From Burkholderiales bacterium (GTDB lineage: Bacteria > Pseudomonadota > Gammaproteobacteria > Burkholderiales > Burkholderiaceae_F): 36,795 nucleotides of DNA. A program made the translations under genes and the position numbers. Positions within the stretch are counted from its first letter, which is position 1. Each line of letters starts with the position of its first letter. Of the stretch, positions 16,481-24,301 are shown piece after piece. The notes beneath the pieces were generated by a model. It did no database searches. It saw nothing but the letters and a program-made list of their open reading frames with translations, and was not told the origin of the DNA. Where the stretch lies: NCBI GenBank assembly GCA_900290335.1, contig OKRD01000099.1, positions 1 through 36,795 of the forward strand, given 5' to 3'.

Positions 16481-17287
16481 ATGAAATTCGCCCTGAAGTT
16501 TCCACAAATGAACCGCAACTGGCTGATGCTCGGCGGCGCCATCGCACTGGGCGTCGTCGCCATGGCGCTGAGCCACAAGCTGCTGCACGACCGGATGGCG
16601 CAGATCGACGAGCAGGCCCGCACCGCCCACACGATGGTCAAGGTCGTGGTGGCGAGCCGTGACGTCGCGCGCGGTGAGGCGATCGGGCCCGACGGGTTCG
16701 CCCTTCGGGCAATCCCCGTCGAATACGTGCACGCCTCGGCACTGCGCCCCGAGCAATTCGACCAGTTCGTCGGGCAGAGGCTGGGTGCGCCGCTCAAGGC
16801 GGGCGAACCCCTGCTCGACGTGCACTTGGAGTCGACCAACGTCGTGTTCTCCTCCACCCTGGCCAAGGGCAACCGGGCCCTGACCACCGAAGTTGACGAA
16901 GTCAACTCGATCTCGGGGATGCTTCGGCCCTCCGACCACATCGACTTGATGGTCACCGCGCGACCAACCAGTGGCGGCAGCGCGGCCGAAACCACCTTCC
17001 CGCTGATGTCGAACGTCGAGGTCCTGGCAACTGGCCAGGTCACGCGCAAGCGCGACGCCAATTCGCAGCCGCGCACCTACACGACCATCACGCTGTCGGT
17101 GAGCCCGGTGGATGCCGAGCGCATCGTCGTGGCGAAGAACTCCGGCAAGCTCACCGCGGTGCTGCGCAATCCGGACGATGCCCGGCCGAACACGACCACC
17201 GCGATGAGCATCGACGACATGCTGCCGAAGAAGACCGGCGGGAAGAAACGTCTCGCCGTTCAGTACATCGTCGGCGGCCGCTCATAA
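16481..17287 (+). CDS. cpaB: Flp pilus assembly protein CpaB/RcpC
   Basis: A 268-aa CpaB/RcpC protein. It has one N-terminal membrane helix (about 14-31) and then a SAF/beta-clip domain (VKVVVASRDVARGEAIGPDGFALRAIP, about 53-80). The RcpC core includes KAGEPLLDVHLE, FSSTLAKGNRALTTEVDEVNSISGMLRPSDHIDLMVT and the VSPVDAERIVVAKNSGKLTAVLRNP stretch near the end. CpaB is a periplasmic partner of the CpaC secretin. RBS GGAG precedes the ATG. It is the last gene of the P2 unit, with a GC-rich hairpin after its stop. Length is normal for the family. Confidence 0.92.
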   Translation: MKFALKFPQMNRNWLMLGGAIALGVVAMALSHKLLHDRMAQIDEQARTAHTMVKVVVASRDVARGEAIGPDGFALRAIPVEYVHASALRPEQFDQFVGQRLGAPLKAGEPLLDVHLESTNVVFSSTLAKGNRALTTEVDEVNSISGMLRPSDHIDLMVTARPTSGGSAAETTFPLMSNVEVLATGQVTRKRDANSQPRTYTTITLSVSPVDAERIVVAKNSGKLTAVLRNPDDARPNTTTAMSIDDMLPKKTGGKKRLAVQYIVGGRS

Positions 17288-17328
17288 GCCGCATGCAACA
17301 TACCTTGCCCTGAGCAAGCACTGGCCTG

Positions 17329-17360
17329 GACGCCGGCCGCCCGCAAGGGCCGCCGGCGTC
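17329..17360 (+). terminator. terminator-like hairpin after cpaB
   Basis: A 9-bp perfect stem (GACGCCGGC with GCCGGCGTC) encloses an inner CCC-GCAA-GGG pairing. It is followed by TTGACTT rather than a full T tract, so termination may be partial. It separates the tadG-cpaB unit from the cpaC promoter. Confidence 0.6.
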
Positions 17361-17413
17361 TTGACTTGTGGCATTACGAGGTCGCGCCGAACCCGGGCCG
17401 CACGCTGCGCCAT

Positions 17414-17497
17414 GCCTTTGGTCACGTCGGCCTCAGGCCGGCATCGCCGACATGCCCTTGGTCACTTCCCAGGGCAGCGGGTACCGCGCAAGATTGC
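17414..17497 (+). promoter_or_regulatory. cpaC promoter boxes (P3): two tandem boxes plus GATTG
   Basis: Two direct copies lie 40 nt apart. They are CATGCCTTTGGTCAC starting at 17411 and CATGCCCTTGGTCAC starting at 17451. From the second GTCA (17461), GATTG begins at 17492, which is the same 31-nt offset as in P1, P2 and P4. It lies 53-57 nt before the cpaC ATG. The stretch 17288-17548 holds no gene. Confidence 0.6.
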
Positions 17498-17548
17498 GCC
17501 ATCCGACACCCATCGCCCACCAGTTGCTGTCTTGAACGGGAAACGCCA

Positions 17549-18955
17549 ATGAAAACCAAACTCCAGCCCTACGTCGCCGCGATCTCGCTGCTTGCCCAGG
17601 TTGCCTTCGGCGCGCCCGACGATGCCGCGCAAAGGCCGTCTACCCAGGCGGCAACGGCTTCCTCCGCACGTCCGGTCGCGCTCTCCATGGCCGATCCCGC
17701 ACCGCGCGCCCATGGCGTGCAAGCGACCGCGCTGGCCCAGAACAGCGTGACCCCCGGGCCGACCGTCAGCGGGCCCTCCGTGACGCTCTTTCACGGGGAA
17801 GTCCAGGTGCTCGATCTGGCCAACGTCTCGCGCATCGCGGTGGGCAACGGCGAAGTGCTGCGCGCCACGGTCGCCGAACCTGGCCAAGTGGTGCTGATCG
17901 GCGAAGGTGCCGGAACCACAACCTTGCGCGTCTGGACTGCCGGCGGCGCGCAGTACACCTACGAAGTGAAGGTGCGTCCCGACGACACCGCCCGCATCGT
18001 GCGCGACGTGCAGGACCTGCTGGCCAGCGAGCCAGGGCTTTCGGTCAAGCAGGTCGACGGCCACGTGCTGATCGAAGGCGATTACAGCTTGGCGAGCACC
18101 GCGGCCCGGATCGAGGCGATCCAGAAGATCTACCCGCAAGTCGTCAGTGTCGCGCCGGTACGCAAGGCGCCGACCGCGGTGGCGATCGAGCGGATGGTGC
18201 ACATGGATGTGCGGGTCGTGGAGATTCGCAAGAGCGCGCTGGAGCGCCTCGGCGTGAACTGGTCGGCCCAGGCGGCCGGACCCAACCTTGCCGTGAATCT
18301 GGCAACGTCGAAAAATATTCCCCGCCCGCTCAACGGCGGGTTCTTCGGCATCGCTACCAACCTGACGTCCATGCTCGACGTGCTCGAACAAGACGGTGAC
18401 AGCTGGACGCTGGCCGAACCCAAGGTGAGCTGCAAGAGCGGCGGCGAGGCCAAGTTCACGGTCGGGGGCGAGATCCCGGTTCCGGTTGCAGCAGGACTGG
18501 GAACATCCACCGTGATCTACAAGAAGTACGGGATCATCCTGGAGTTCAAACCCGTCGCCGATGACAAGGGCAACGTGAGCTCCTCGATCGTGGCGGAGGT
18601 GAGCGAACCCGATCCCACGTTTTCCAATGTAGGCAACAACGGCCTGGTCGCCTTCCGCCAGAACCGCACCGAGACCGAGGTCAGCCTGAGGGAAAACGAG
18701 ACGCTGGTGATCTCCGGCCTGCTGCGCAACAGCGGTTCGACCGCGGTCAACGGGATCCCTGGTTTGAAGGACGTGCCGGTGCTGGGGAACCTGTTCCGCT
18801 CCAAGGAATTCCAGAACGAACGCACCGAACTGGTGGTGATGGTGACGCCGCGTTCGATCCCGGCGCAGGCCGAGGCGAACGTGGCCTCGATCAAGCGGGC
18901 CGACCAGATCACGGTCGGCGTCAACAAGATCATCAACAGCAACATGGCGGAGTAA
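17549..18955 (+). CDS. cpaC: Tad outer-membrane secretin CpaC/RcpA
   Basis: A 468-aa secretin with a signal peptide (MKTKLQPYVAAISLLAQVAFGA). The CpaC N-terminal domain (about 70-140) has FHGEVQVLDLANVSRIAVGNGEVL. A BON-like domain (DTARIVRDVQDLLASEPG, about 145-200) leads to the secretin channel domain. That domain has LAEPKVSCKSGGEAKFTVGGEIPVP, IILEFKPVADDKG, ETEVSLRENETLVISGLL and GIPGLKDVPVLGNLFRSKEFQNERTELVVMVTPR. These are the conserved secretin C-terminal motifs, and the protein forms the outer-membrane pore for Flp pili. The open frame reaches back to 17366, but the ATG at 17549 has the signal peptide and a GGGAA RBS. Stop is 5 nt before the FHA-TadA gene. Confidence 0.95.
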   Translation: MKTKLQPYVAAISLLAQVAFGAPDDAAQRPSTQAATASSARPVALSMADPAPRAHGVQATALAQNSVTPGPTVSGPSVTLFHGEVQVLDLANVSRIAVGNGEVLRATVAEPGQVVLIGEGAGTTTLRVWTAGGAQYTYEVKVRPDDTARIVRDVQDLLASEPGLSVKQVDGHVLIEGDYSLASTAARIEAIQKIYPQVVSVAPVRKAPTAVAIERMVHMDVRVVEIRKSALERLGVNWSAQAAGPNLAVNLATSKNIPRPLNGGFFGIATNLTSMLDVLEQDGDSWTLAEPKVSCKSGGEAKFTVGGEIPVPVAAGLGTSTVIYKKYGIILEFKPVADDKGNVSSSIVAEVSEPDPTFSNVGNNGLVAFRQNRTETEVSLRENETLVISGLLRNSGSTAVNGIPGLKDVPVLGNLFRSKEFQNERTELVVMVTPRSIPAQAEANVASIKRADQITVGVNKIINSNMAE

Positions 18956-18960
18956 GGATC

Positions 18961-20661
18961 ATGTGGAACATTCGGATGCAGTCCGACAACGGCCAACCCT
19001 CGGATCTGCGCTTTCCCGCGGGCAAGGTCAAGATCGGGCGCGACGCCGACGCCGATCTAAAGCTTTCCGGCTGGCGGGTTAGCGGCAAGCACGCCGAGCT
19101 CTTTGTCTCCAACGATCAGGCCTTCCTGCGCGACCTCGACTCAAGGGGCGGCACCTTGGTCAACGGGCAGCCGGTCACGACCCACGGCCCCCTGAAGCCG
19201 GAAGATACGATCCAGGTCGGCCCGTATGCGATCAAGGCGCGCTGGGCCGCTGCGCCGGCCAAGCCCGCCGTGGCCACCCCGGCCCCGGGCCGCGAAGCGG
19301 CGCCGGGCCGGGCCGAGCCATCCACTGTACCGGCCCCGGTAAACACGCCGGCTGCCGCTGCGACGCCGTTCCAGGACGAAACCTTCCAATGGCGACGGAT
19401 CTTGCACGAGCGCCTGCTCGAAGCTTTCGATGTGCGCCGCGTCGATGTGCACCGGATGTCCGATGCGGAGCTGCACAGCCGTACCGAACAGCTGATAACC
19501 GAGCTAATCGGGCGCATGCCGGAGATTCCGCCGCAGATCGACCGCGCGGCATTGATCGCCGCGGTGCGCGACGAGGCGATCGGCCTGGGGCTGCTCGAGC
19601 CCTTGCTGGCCGACGCGTCGGTTACCGAGATCATGGTCAACCGGTCCGACGAGGTCTTCGTCGAGCGCGGCGGCGTGCTCGAGCGCTATCCGCTTGCGTT
19701 CACCAGCGATCGCGCGGTGACCGGCATCATCGAGCGCATCGTCGCGCCGATTGGCCGGCGTATCGATGAAAGCTCGCCGATGGTCGATGCGCGACTCAAA
19801 GACGGTTCGCGCGTGAACGCGGTGATTCCGCCGCTGGCGCTCAAGGGCCCCAGCATCACGATCCGCAAGTTCTCCAAGCGCAAGCTCGGTACTGATGACC
19901 TGTTCCGTTTCGGCTCGGCCAACCGCGAGATGATCGAGTTCATGCGGATGTCGGTCGAGCACCGCAAGAACATCGTGATCTCCGGCGGAACCGGTTCGGG
20001 CAAGACGACCTTGCTCAACATCCTGTCGAACTTCATTCCCAAGGGCGAGCGCATCGTGACGATCGAAGACGCCGCCGAGTTGCAGCTGCACCACCCGAAC
20101 CTCGTCTCGCTCGAGTCGCGCCCGGCCAACATCGAGGGCAAGGGCCAGATCGCCATCCGCGACCTGGTGCGCAACTCCTTGCGGATGCGGCCGGACCGCA
20201 TCGTGGTGGGTGAATGCCGCGGCGGCGAGGCCCTCGACATGCTGCAGGCGATGAACACCGGCCATGACGGCTCGCTGACCACCGCGCACGCCAACAATCC
20301 GCGCGACATGCTGGCACGGCTGGAGACAATGGTGCTGATGGCCGGACTCGATCTGCCGGTGAGCGCGATCCGCGAACAGATCGCCTCGGCCATCGACATC
20401 GTGGTGCAACAGACGCGCTTTGCCTGCGGCACCCGCAAAATCACCCACATCTGCGAGGTCACTGGAGTCGAGAGCGGCCGCATCCAGCTGCAGGACATCT
20501 TCGAATTCCGCCAGACCGGAATCGACGCCGCCGGCAAGACCCAGGGTGAGTTCAACGGCTGCGGCTTCGTTCCCGAGTTCTACGAGTCGCTGCGGCGCAT
20601 CGGGGTTCCGCTGGACCTGAGCATTTTTGAGCGGCGCAATCCGTCGGGGAAAGCCTCATGA
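18961..20661 (+). CDS. cpaF: FHA-domain fusion to Tad secretion ATPase CpaF/TadA
   Basis: A 566-aa fusion. An FHA domain (about 1-95) carries the phosphothreonine-binding residues GR (26-27), S41, H44 and N68. An Ala/Pro linker (about 96-138) follows. The rest is the CpaF/TadA hexameric ATPase: N-terminal region with LLADASVTEIMVNRSDEVFVE, Walker A GGTGSGKT (342-349), Asp box IVTIEDAAELQL, Walker B RPDRIVVGECRGGEALDML and His box TGHDGSLTTAHANNPRDML. It drives Flp assembly in the cytoplasm. The N-terminal FHA is complete at all key residues, so docking to a Thr-phosphorylated partner, or self-regulation by phosphorylation, is likely. It may substitute for a TadZ/CpaE-type localiser, which is absent here. 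RBS AAGGA; the stop overlaps tadB (ATGA). Confidence 0.95.
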   Translation: MWNIRMQSDNGQPSDLRFPAGKVKIGRDADADLKLSGWRVSGKHAELFVSNDQAFLRDLDSRGGTLVNGQPVTTHGPLKPEDTIQVGPYAIKARWAAAPAKPAVATPAPGREAAPGRAEPSTVPAPVNTPAAAATPFQDETFQWRRILHERLLEAFDVRRVDVHRMSDAELHSRTEQLITELIGRMPEIPPQIDRAALIAAVRDEAIGLGLLEPLLADASVTEIMVNRSDEVFVERGGVLERYPLAFTSDRAVTGIIERIVAPIGRRIDESSPMVDARLKDGSRVNAVIPPLALKGPSITIRKFSKRKLGTDDLFRFGSANREMIEFMRMSVEHRKNIVISGGTGSGKTTLLNILSNFIPKGERIVTIEDAAELQLHHPNLVSLESRPANIEGKGQIAIRDLVRNSLRMRPDRIVVGECRGGEALDMLQAMNTGHDGSLTTAHANNPRDMLARLETMVLMAGLDLPVSAIREQIASAIDIVVQQTRFACGTRKITHICEVTGVESGRIQLQDIFEFRQTGIDAAGKTQGEFNGCGFVPEFYESLRRIGVPLDLSIFERRNPSGKAS

Positions 20662-21506
20662 ACCAGACCCTGTTAATCCTCGTCGTCTGCGCCGCGGCTT
20701 TCGCCGCGGCCTTCATGCTGTTGCATGCCGTGTCAGCCGGCGTAGCCGCCTATCGCCGCCGGTTCACAGACGTCGCGCGCAGCCGGCTGCAAGAGACCTT
20801 CGTCTTCATCGATCCCAATCTCGTCTTCCTGGTACCAGTCATCGGCGTCGCGGTGGTCCCTCCGGTGCTGTGGCTGCTCACCGGCGACCTGGTGTGGCCG
20901 GGGATCATCGCCGTCGTGGCGATCGCCGCGCCGAGTGTGTACTTCCGCGTGAAGAGCCGCAAGCGCAAGTTGAAGATGGTGACGCAGTTGCCCGATGTGC
21001 TGCTGATGCTGGCCAGCTCGCTGCGCTCCGGCACCAGCCTGCAGATCGCGATGGACCTGGCGATCCGCGAGACGCCGGCGCCGCTGTCGCAGGAACTGGG
21101 CGTTGTGGTACGCGAGCAGCGCCTGGGGATGGCGATGGAAGATGCGCTGGAGAGCATGGCCAGGCGGCTCAAAATGGAGGAGATTGACCTAATTGTGTCG
21201 GCCATGACGATTGCACGCGATGTCGGCGGCAACCTGGCCGAGACGTTGGACCGGCTAGCGGGCACGCTGCGCGCCAAGGCCACCATGGAGGGCAAGATCC
21301 GCGCGCTGACCGCGCAGGGCAAGCTGCAGGGACTGATCGTTGGACTGCTGCCGATCTTCCTGATGGGCGCGCTTTCGTTCCTGCAACACGACGCCATGGC
21401 CCCCTTGTTTCACACCATCATGGGTTACGCGGTGCTTGGCGTCATCGGCATCTTGGAGCTGTTCGGCTTTTTGTGGATCCGCAAGATCGTAAGCATCGAT
21501 GTGTGA
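20658..21506 (+). CDS. tadB: Tad inner-membrane platform protein TadB
   Basis: A 282-aa T2SSF-domain membrane protein. Hydrophobic segments lie near 4-22 and 52-90. The cytoplasmic T2SSF region has QLPDVLLMLASSLRSGTSLQIAMDLA, LGVVVREQRLGMAMEDALESMARRL and DLIVSAMTIARDVGGNLAETLDRLAGTLR. Two further helices at the C-terminus (about 225-275) finish the protein. TadB and TadC form the inner-membrane platform on which the ATPase acts. Start overlaps the ATPase stop by 4 nt, so translation is coupled. Motifs and length are normal for TadB. Confidence 0.95.
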   Translation: MNQTLLILVVCAAAFAAAFMLLHAVSAGVAAYRRRFTDVARSRLQETFVFIDPNLVFLVPVIGVAVVPPVLWLLTGDLVWPGIIAVVAIAAPSVYFRVKSRKRKLKMVTQLPDVLLMLASSLRSGTSLQIAMDLAIRETPAPLSQELGVVVREQRLGMAMEDALESMARRLKMEEIDLIVSAMTIARDVGGNLAETLDRLAGTLRAKATMEGKIRALTAQGKLQGLIVGLLPIFLMGALSFLQHDAMAPLFHTIMGYAVLGVIGILELFGFLWIRKIVSIDV

Positions 21507-21552
21507 GTTGGGCCGGCTGAGTGCATCACGGGAAACGGCAAGGGAGTGAAAA

Positions 21553-22422
21553 ATGATCGAGCTGCTAATTGGTGCCATGTTTGCAATCTGCGCGACGCTG
21601 GTCGTGCTCTCCACGCGCAAGATCGTGGTCGAGGTGCCGCACGATGACCGGCAATACATGGACCCGCCGCCGCGGTTTTACCGCCTCACCTGGCCGCTGG
21701 TGCGGCTCGTCGCCCACTACTGCACGTGGGCCGTCACGGAGGGTGCAGCGACCCGGATCCAGGAAGCACTGCGGCGCGCCGGGCAGGACTACACGCTGAC
21801 GCCAGTGCAGTTCTTCGCCGGCAAGCTCGTCGCGGCGGCGATGTTCGGTGGCGTGCTGGGCTGCTTGACGTCCCTCGTCGTGCACAGCGCGCTGCTGGGC
21901 GCGGTCCCCGGGGGCGCGCTCGGGTTTTTCCTGCCCGAACTGTGGCTCAGGGACATGACCAAGGCGCGCAATTTGAAGATATTGAAGGGCCTGCCGTATT
22001 TCCTGGACATCGTGACGATGGCGGTCGAAGCCGGCTTGAACCTGTCGTCGGCGCTGCAAAAGGCCGTCGAGAAGATGCCGCCGGGCCCATTGATGGCGGA
22101 GATCAACCGGGTGCTGCGCGACGTGCGCGCCGGCAAGCCGCGCACCGACGCCCTGCGGGATCTGGCGGCGCGGCTCGATTTCGGTGCGATCAACAGCCTG
22201 GTGAGTGCGCTGGTGCAGGGCGAACTCATGGGCAGCAGCGTCGGCCCCATCCTGCGGGCCCAGGCCGAGCAGCGCCGCACCGAGCGTTTCCAGCGCGCGG
22301 AGAAGCTCGCCCTGGAAGCTCCGGTCAAGATGTTGGGCCCGCTGATCATGTGCATCTTCCCGTGCACCTTCATCGTGATCGGCTTTCCGATCGCGATACA
22401 GCTCATGAAGTCGGGACTCTGA
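21553..22422 (+). CDS. tadC: Tad inner-membrane platform protein TadC
   Basis: A 289-aa T2SSF-domain protein, the partner of TadB. It has an N-terminal helix (LLIGAMFAICATLVVLS) and two central helices (about 90-128). The cytoplasmic core includes LPYFLDIVTMAVEAGLNLSSALQKAVEKMPPGPLMAEINRVLRDVRAGKPRTDALRDLAARLD. The TadC-type C-terminus is ALEAPVKMLGPLIMCIFPCTFIVIGFPIAIQLM. A GGGAG RBS precedes the ATG, 46 nt after tadB. The TGA shares its last base with the ATG of the DUF192 gene. It is the last structural tad gene in the window; no TadV prepilin peptidase or TadZ follows. Confidence 0.95.
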   Translation: MIELLIGAMFAICATLVVLSTRKIVVEVPHDDRQYMDPPPRFYRLTWPLVRLVAHYCTWAVTEGAATRIQEALRRAGQDYTLTPVQFFAGKLVAAAMFGGVLGCLTSLVVHSALLGAVPGGALGFFLPELWLRDMTKARNLKILKGLPYFLDIVTMAVEAGLNLSSALQKAVEKMPPGPLMAEINRVLRDVRAGKPRTDALRDLAARLDFGAINSLVSALVQGELMGSSVGPILRAQAEQRRTERFQRAEKLALEAPVKMLGPLIMCIFPCTFIVIGFPIAIQLMKSGL

Positions 22423-22778
22423 TGGCCCGGGTCCTGCACTGTTCGACGCCAGCCGGCGGCCTGCGGGTGAAAATTGCCGACAGCTTCCTCACGCGGGCCC
22501 TGGGCCTGCTGGTCGGTCCGCCGCTCGCGCAGGACGAGGCGCTGTTTATCGCGCCGTGCTCGAGCATCCATACGATCGGCATGCGCTACGCGATCGACGT
22601 GGCATTCGTCGATCGGGACGCGCGCGTCGTGCGCGTGTTCTCCCAGGTGCGAGCCGGGCGCATCCGCGTTGCTCGCGGGGCCCGCGCCGTGCTGGAACTG
22701 CGCGCCGGCGCTGCCGCTCGGCAGGGGCTCGTCCGGGGCGTTCAGCTCCGCGAGTTGGCCGCCGTCCTGTCGCCCTAG
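22422..22778 (+). CDS. DUF192 family protein at the end of the Tad operon
   Basis: A 118-aa DUF192 protein, recognised by FLTRALGLLVGP, the PCSSIHTIGMRYAIDVAFVD core (about 46-65) and the C-terminal ARAVLELRAGAA stretch. DUF192 is a small beta-barrel family of unsettled function; many members have a signal peptide but this one does not, so it is probably cytoplasmic. ATG overlaps the tadC stop (TGATG), so it is translationally coupled to the pilus genes. Its TAG stop overlaps the stop of the convergent kinase gene within a single CTAG. DUF192 genes recur next to Tad loci, but no role has been assigned. Confidence 0.85.
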   Translation: MARVLHCSTPAGGLRVKIADSFLTRALGLLVGPPLAQDEALFIAPCSSIHTIGMRYAIDVAFVDRDARVVRVFSQVRAGRIRVARGARAVLELRAGAAARQGLVRGVQLRELAAVLSP

Positions 22779-24292
22779 CCAAGCTCGTCCAGGAAGCGCT
22801 CCCGCTCGGCGGAATCGCCCAGGTGCACGAGCAGGGACGCGAGAAACTGGTCCCGGTTCACGCCCGGTTGCGCCGCCCGCTTGACCAGTACCCGCGCGAT
22901 CGGTCCCAGGCGAATCGCCAAGAGCTGCATGGCGCGAGCGATCTCCTCCGGCGTCAGAACCCGTGCGGGCGGCGGGGCGCCAGCCCGCTGCGCGACTACC
23001 GTCGCCTCGTCCGTCGCGGAACGCGCCGGGGGGAGCGTCCCGGACAGGCGAATCGTGGTGGTGCGTTTGAGGAATTCCGCTTGCTCCGCGGACGAGGTGA
23101 GCCTTGCCGCAAGCCAGTGCACCAGCGACGCCAGGTCCTTGGCCTCGCTCGCGGCGCGGCGCACCATCACCTTTGCAACGGGCCCCAGGAAGCGCGCCAG
23201 ATGCTTTTCGATGCGCGCGAGCTCCTCCATGTCCCAGCCAGCAGCAATCAACGTCGCGGTGGAGGCGGTCGGAGCGGCCGACCCCTTGCTGGCGGAGCTC
23301 GAGGCAGTGGGCGCCGCGCTGCGCGCCGAGGAGGCGGCCGACGATGGGTCGTGCGTCTCGCGGCCGGCGGGCACCATCGGTGGATTGCAGATGATGGTCT
23401 CTTCTGAAACCGTCGGACTGACCGGGTGGGCATGGGCCTGCATGAGCGCCTCGCGAAAATGCGCCGCGCTGGCAAAGCGATCGTCTGGGCTTTTGGCCAA
23501 GGCACGCAGGACGATCGCATCGAAGCGCTCCAGGTACGGGTCGCCCGCCGCCACCGATGGCGGCACCGGTGTCTCGTAGCAGACCTTGAACATCACGTTT
23601 TCCGCGGTGCCGCCGTACGGCGGCACCTTGGTGAGCAGCTGGTAGAGAACCACGCCCGCGGCGAAGACGTCGATCCGGCAATCGCACTCCTGGCTCAGGT
23701 ACAGTTCCGGTGCAATGTAGCCAGGCGTTCCCATGATTGCACCGATCTGCGTCAGCGTGGACGATTCGATGCGCGCAATGCCAAAATCGGTCACCTTGAC
23801 CCGGCCATTGCTCATGATGAGGATGTTGGCCGGCTTGATATCGCGGTGCCAAACGCCGCGCTCGTGCGCGTACAGCAGGGCCTCGAGCAGCTGCGACATG
23901 ATGCTGATCACGTCGGCAATTCCGAAGCGGATCTTCTGCTCGAAGTATTGCTTCAGGCTGCTGCCTTCCACATACTCCATCGCGATATAGGCGTATTCGT
24001 CTTCCTCGCCGTATTCGTAAACGGCGACGATTCCGGGGTGGAGCAGCCCACCGGCAGCCTGAGCTTCGTTGCGGAAACGCGCCGAAAACTTTTCGGCGCC
24101 GTCGTCGTCGAGCAGATCCCGACGGATGGTCTTGAGCGCGACCGGCCGGCGGATGTCCGGATCGAACGACTTGTAAACCACTCCCATGGCACCCTTGCCG
24201 ACCACCCCCAGCAGCGGGTACTTGCCGAGGTGCTCGGGCGCTGGCGGCCGCTTTTGGCCCTTCGCATTGGGTTTGATCGTGGACTCCACCAT
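22775..24292 (-). CDS. cytoplasmic Ser/Thr protein kinase with duplicated C-terminal module
   Basis: A 505-aa Hanks-type kinase (catalytic domain about 24-285). It has the Gly loop GKGAMG (32-37), ATP Lys K54, HRDIKPAN (149-156), DFG (169-171) and the GTPGYIAPE activation-segment end (188-196), so it should be active. A Ser/Ala-rich linker (about 310-350) has no membrane helix. Two copies of one helical module follow, near 358-410 (IEKHLARFLGPVAKVMVRRA) and 449-505 (AMQLLAIRLGPIARVLVKRA), each ending in an (E)xxFL motif. Similar tail modules occur in other proteobacterial kinases. It closes the operon with the heme sensor (9-nt gap) and FecR protein. Likely clients are FHA partners such as TagH and FHA-TadA (inference). 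Confidence 0.92.
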   Translation of the reverse strand: MVESTIKPNAKGQKRPPAPEHLGKYPLLGVVGKGAMGVVYKSFDPDIRRPVALKTIRRDLLDDDGAEKFSARFRNEAQAAGGLLHPGIVAVYEYGEEDEYAYIAMEYVEGSSLKQYFEQKIRFGIADVISIMSQLLEALLYAHERGVWHRDIKPANILIMSNGRVKVTDFGIARIESSTLTQIGAIMGTPGYIAPELYLSQECDCRIDVFAAGVVLYQLLTKVPPYGGTAENVMFKVCYETPVPPSVAAGDPYLERFDAIVLRALAKSPDDRFASAAHFREALMQAHAHPVSPTVSEETIICNPPMVPAGRETHDPSSAASSARSAAPTASSSASKGSAAPTASTATLIAAGWDMEELARIEKHLARFLGPVAKVMVRRAASEAKDLASLVHWLAARLTSSAEQAEFLKRTTTIRLSGTLPPARSATDEATVVAQRAGAPPPARVLTPEEIARAMQLLAIRLGPIARVLVKRAAQPGVNRDQFLASLLVHLGDSAERERFLDELG

Positions 24293-24301
24293 CGCTGTTC
24301 G

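Noticed and set aside
21789-23852. 687-aa minus-strand open frame over tadC, DUF192 and the kinase
   Set aside because: Composition is that of a GC-rich shadow (Arg, Gly, Ala); the real genes on both strands have conserved motifs and start signals.
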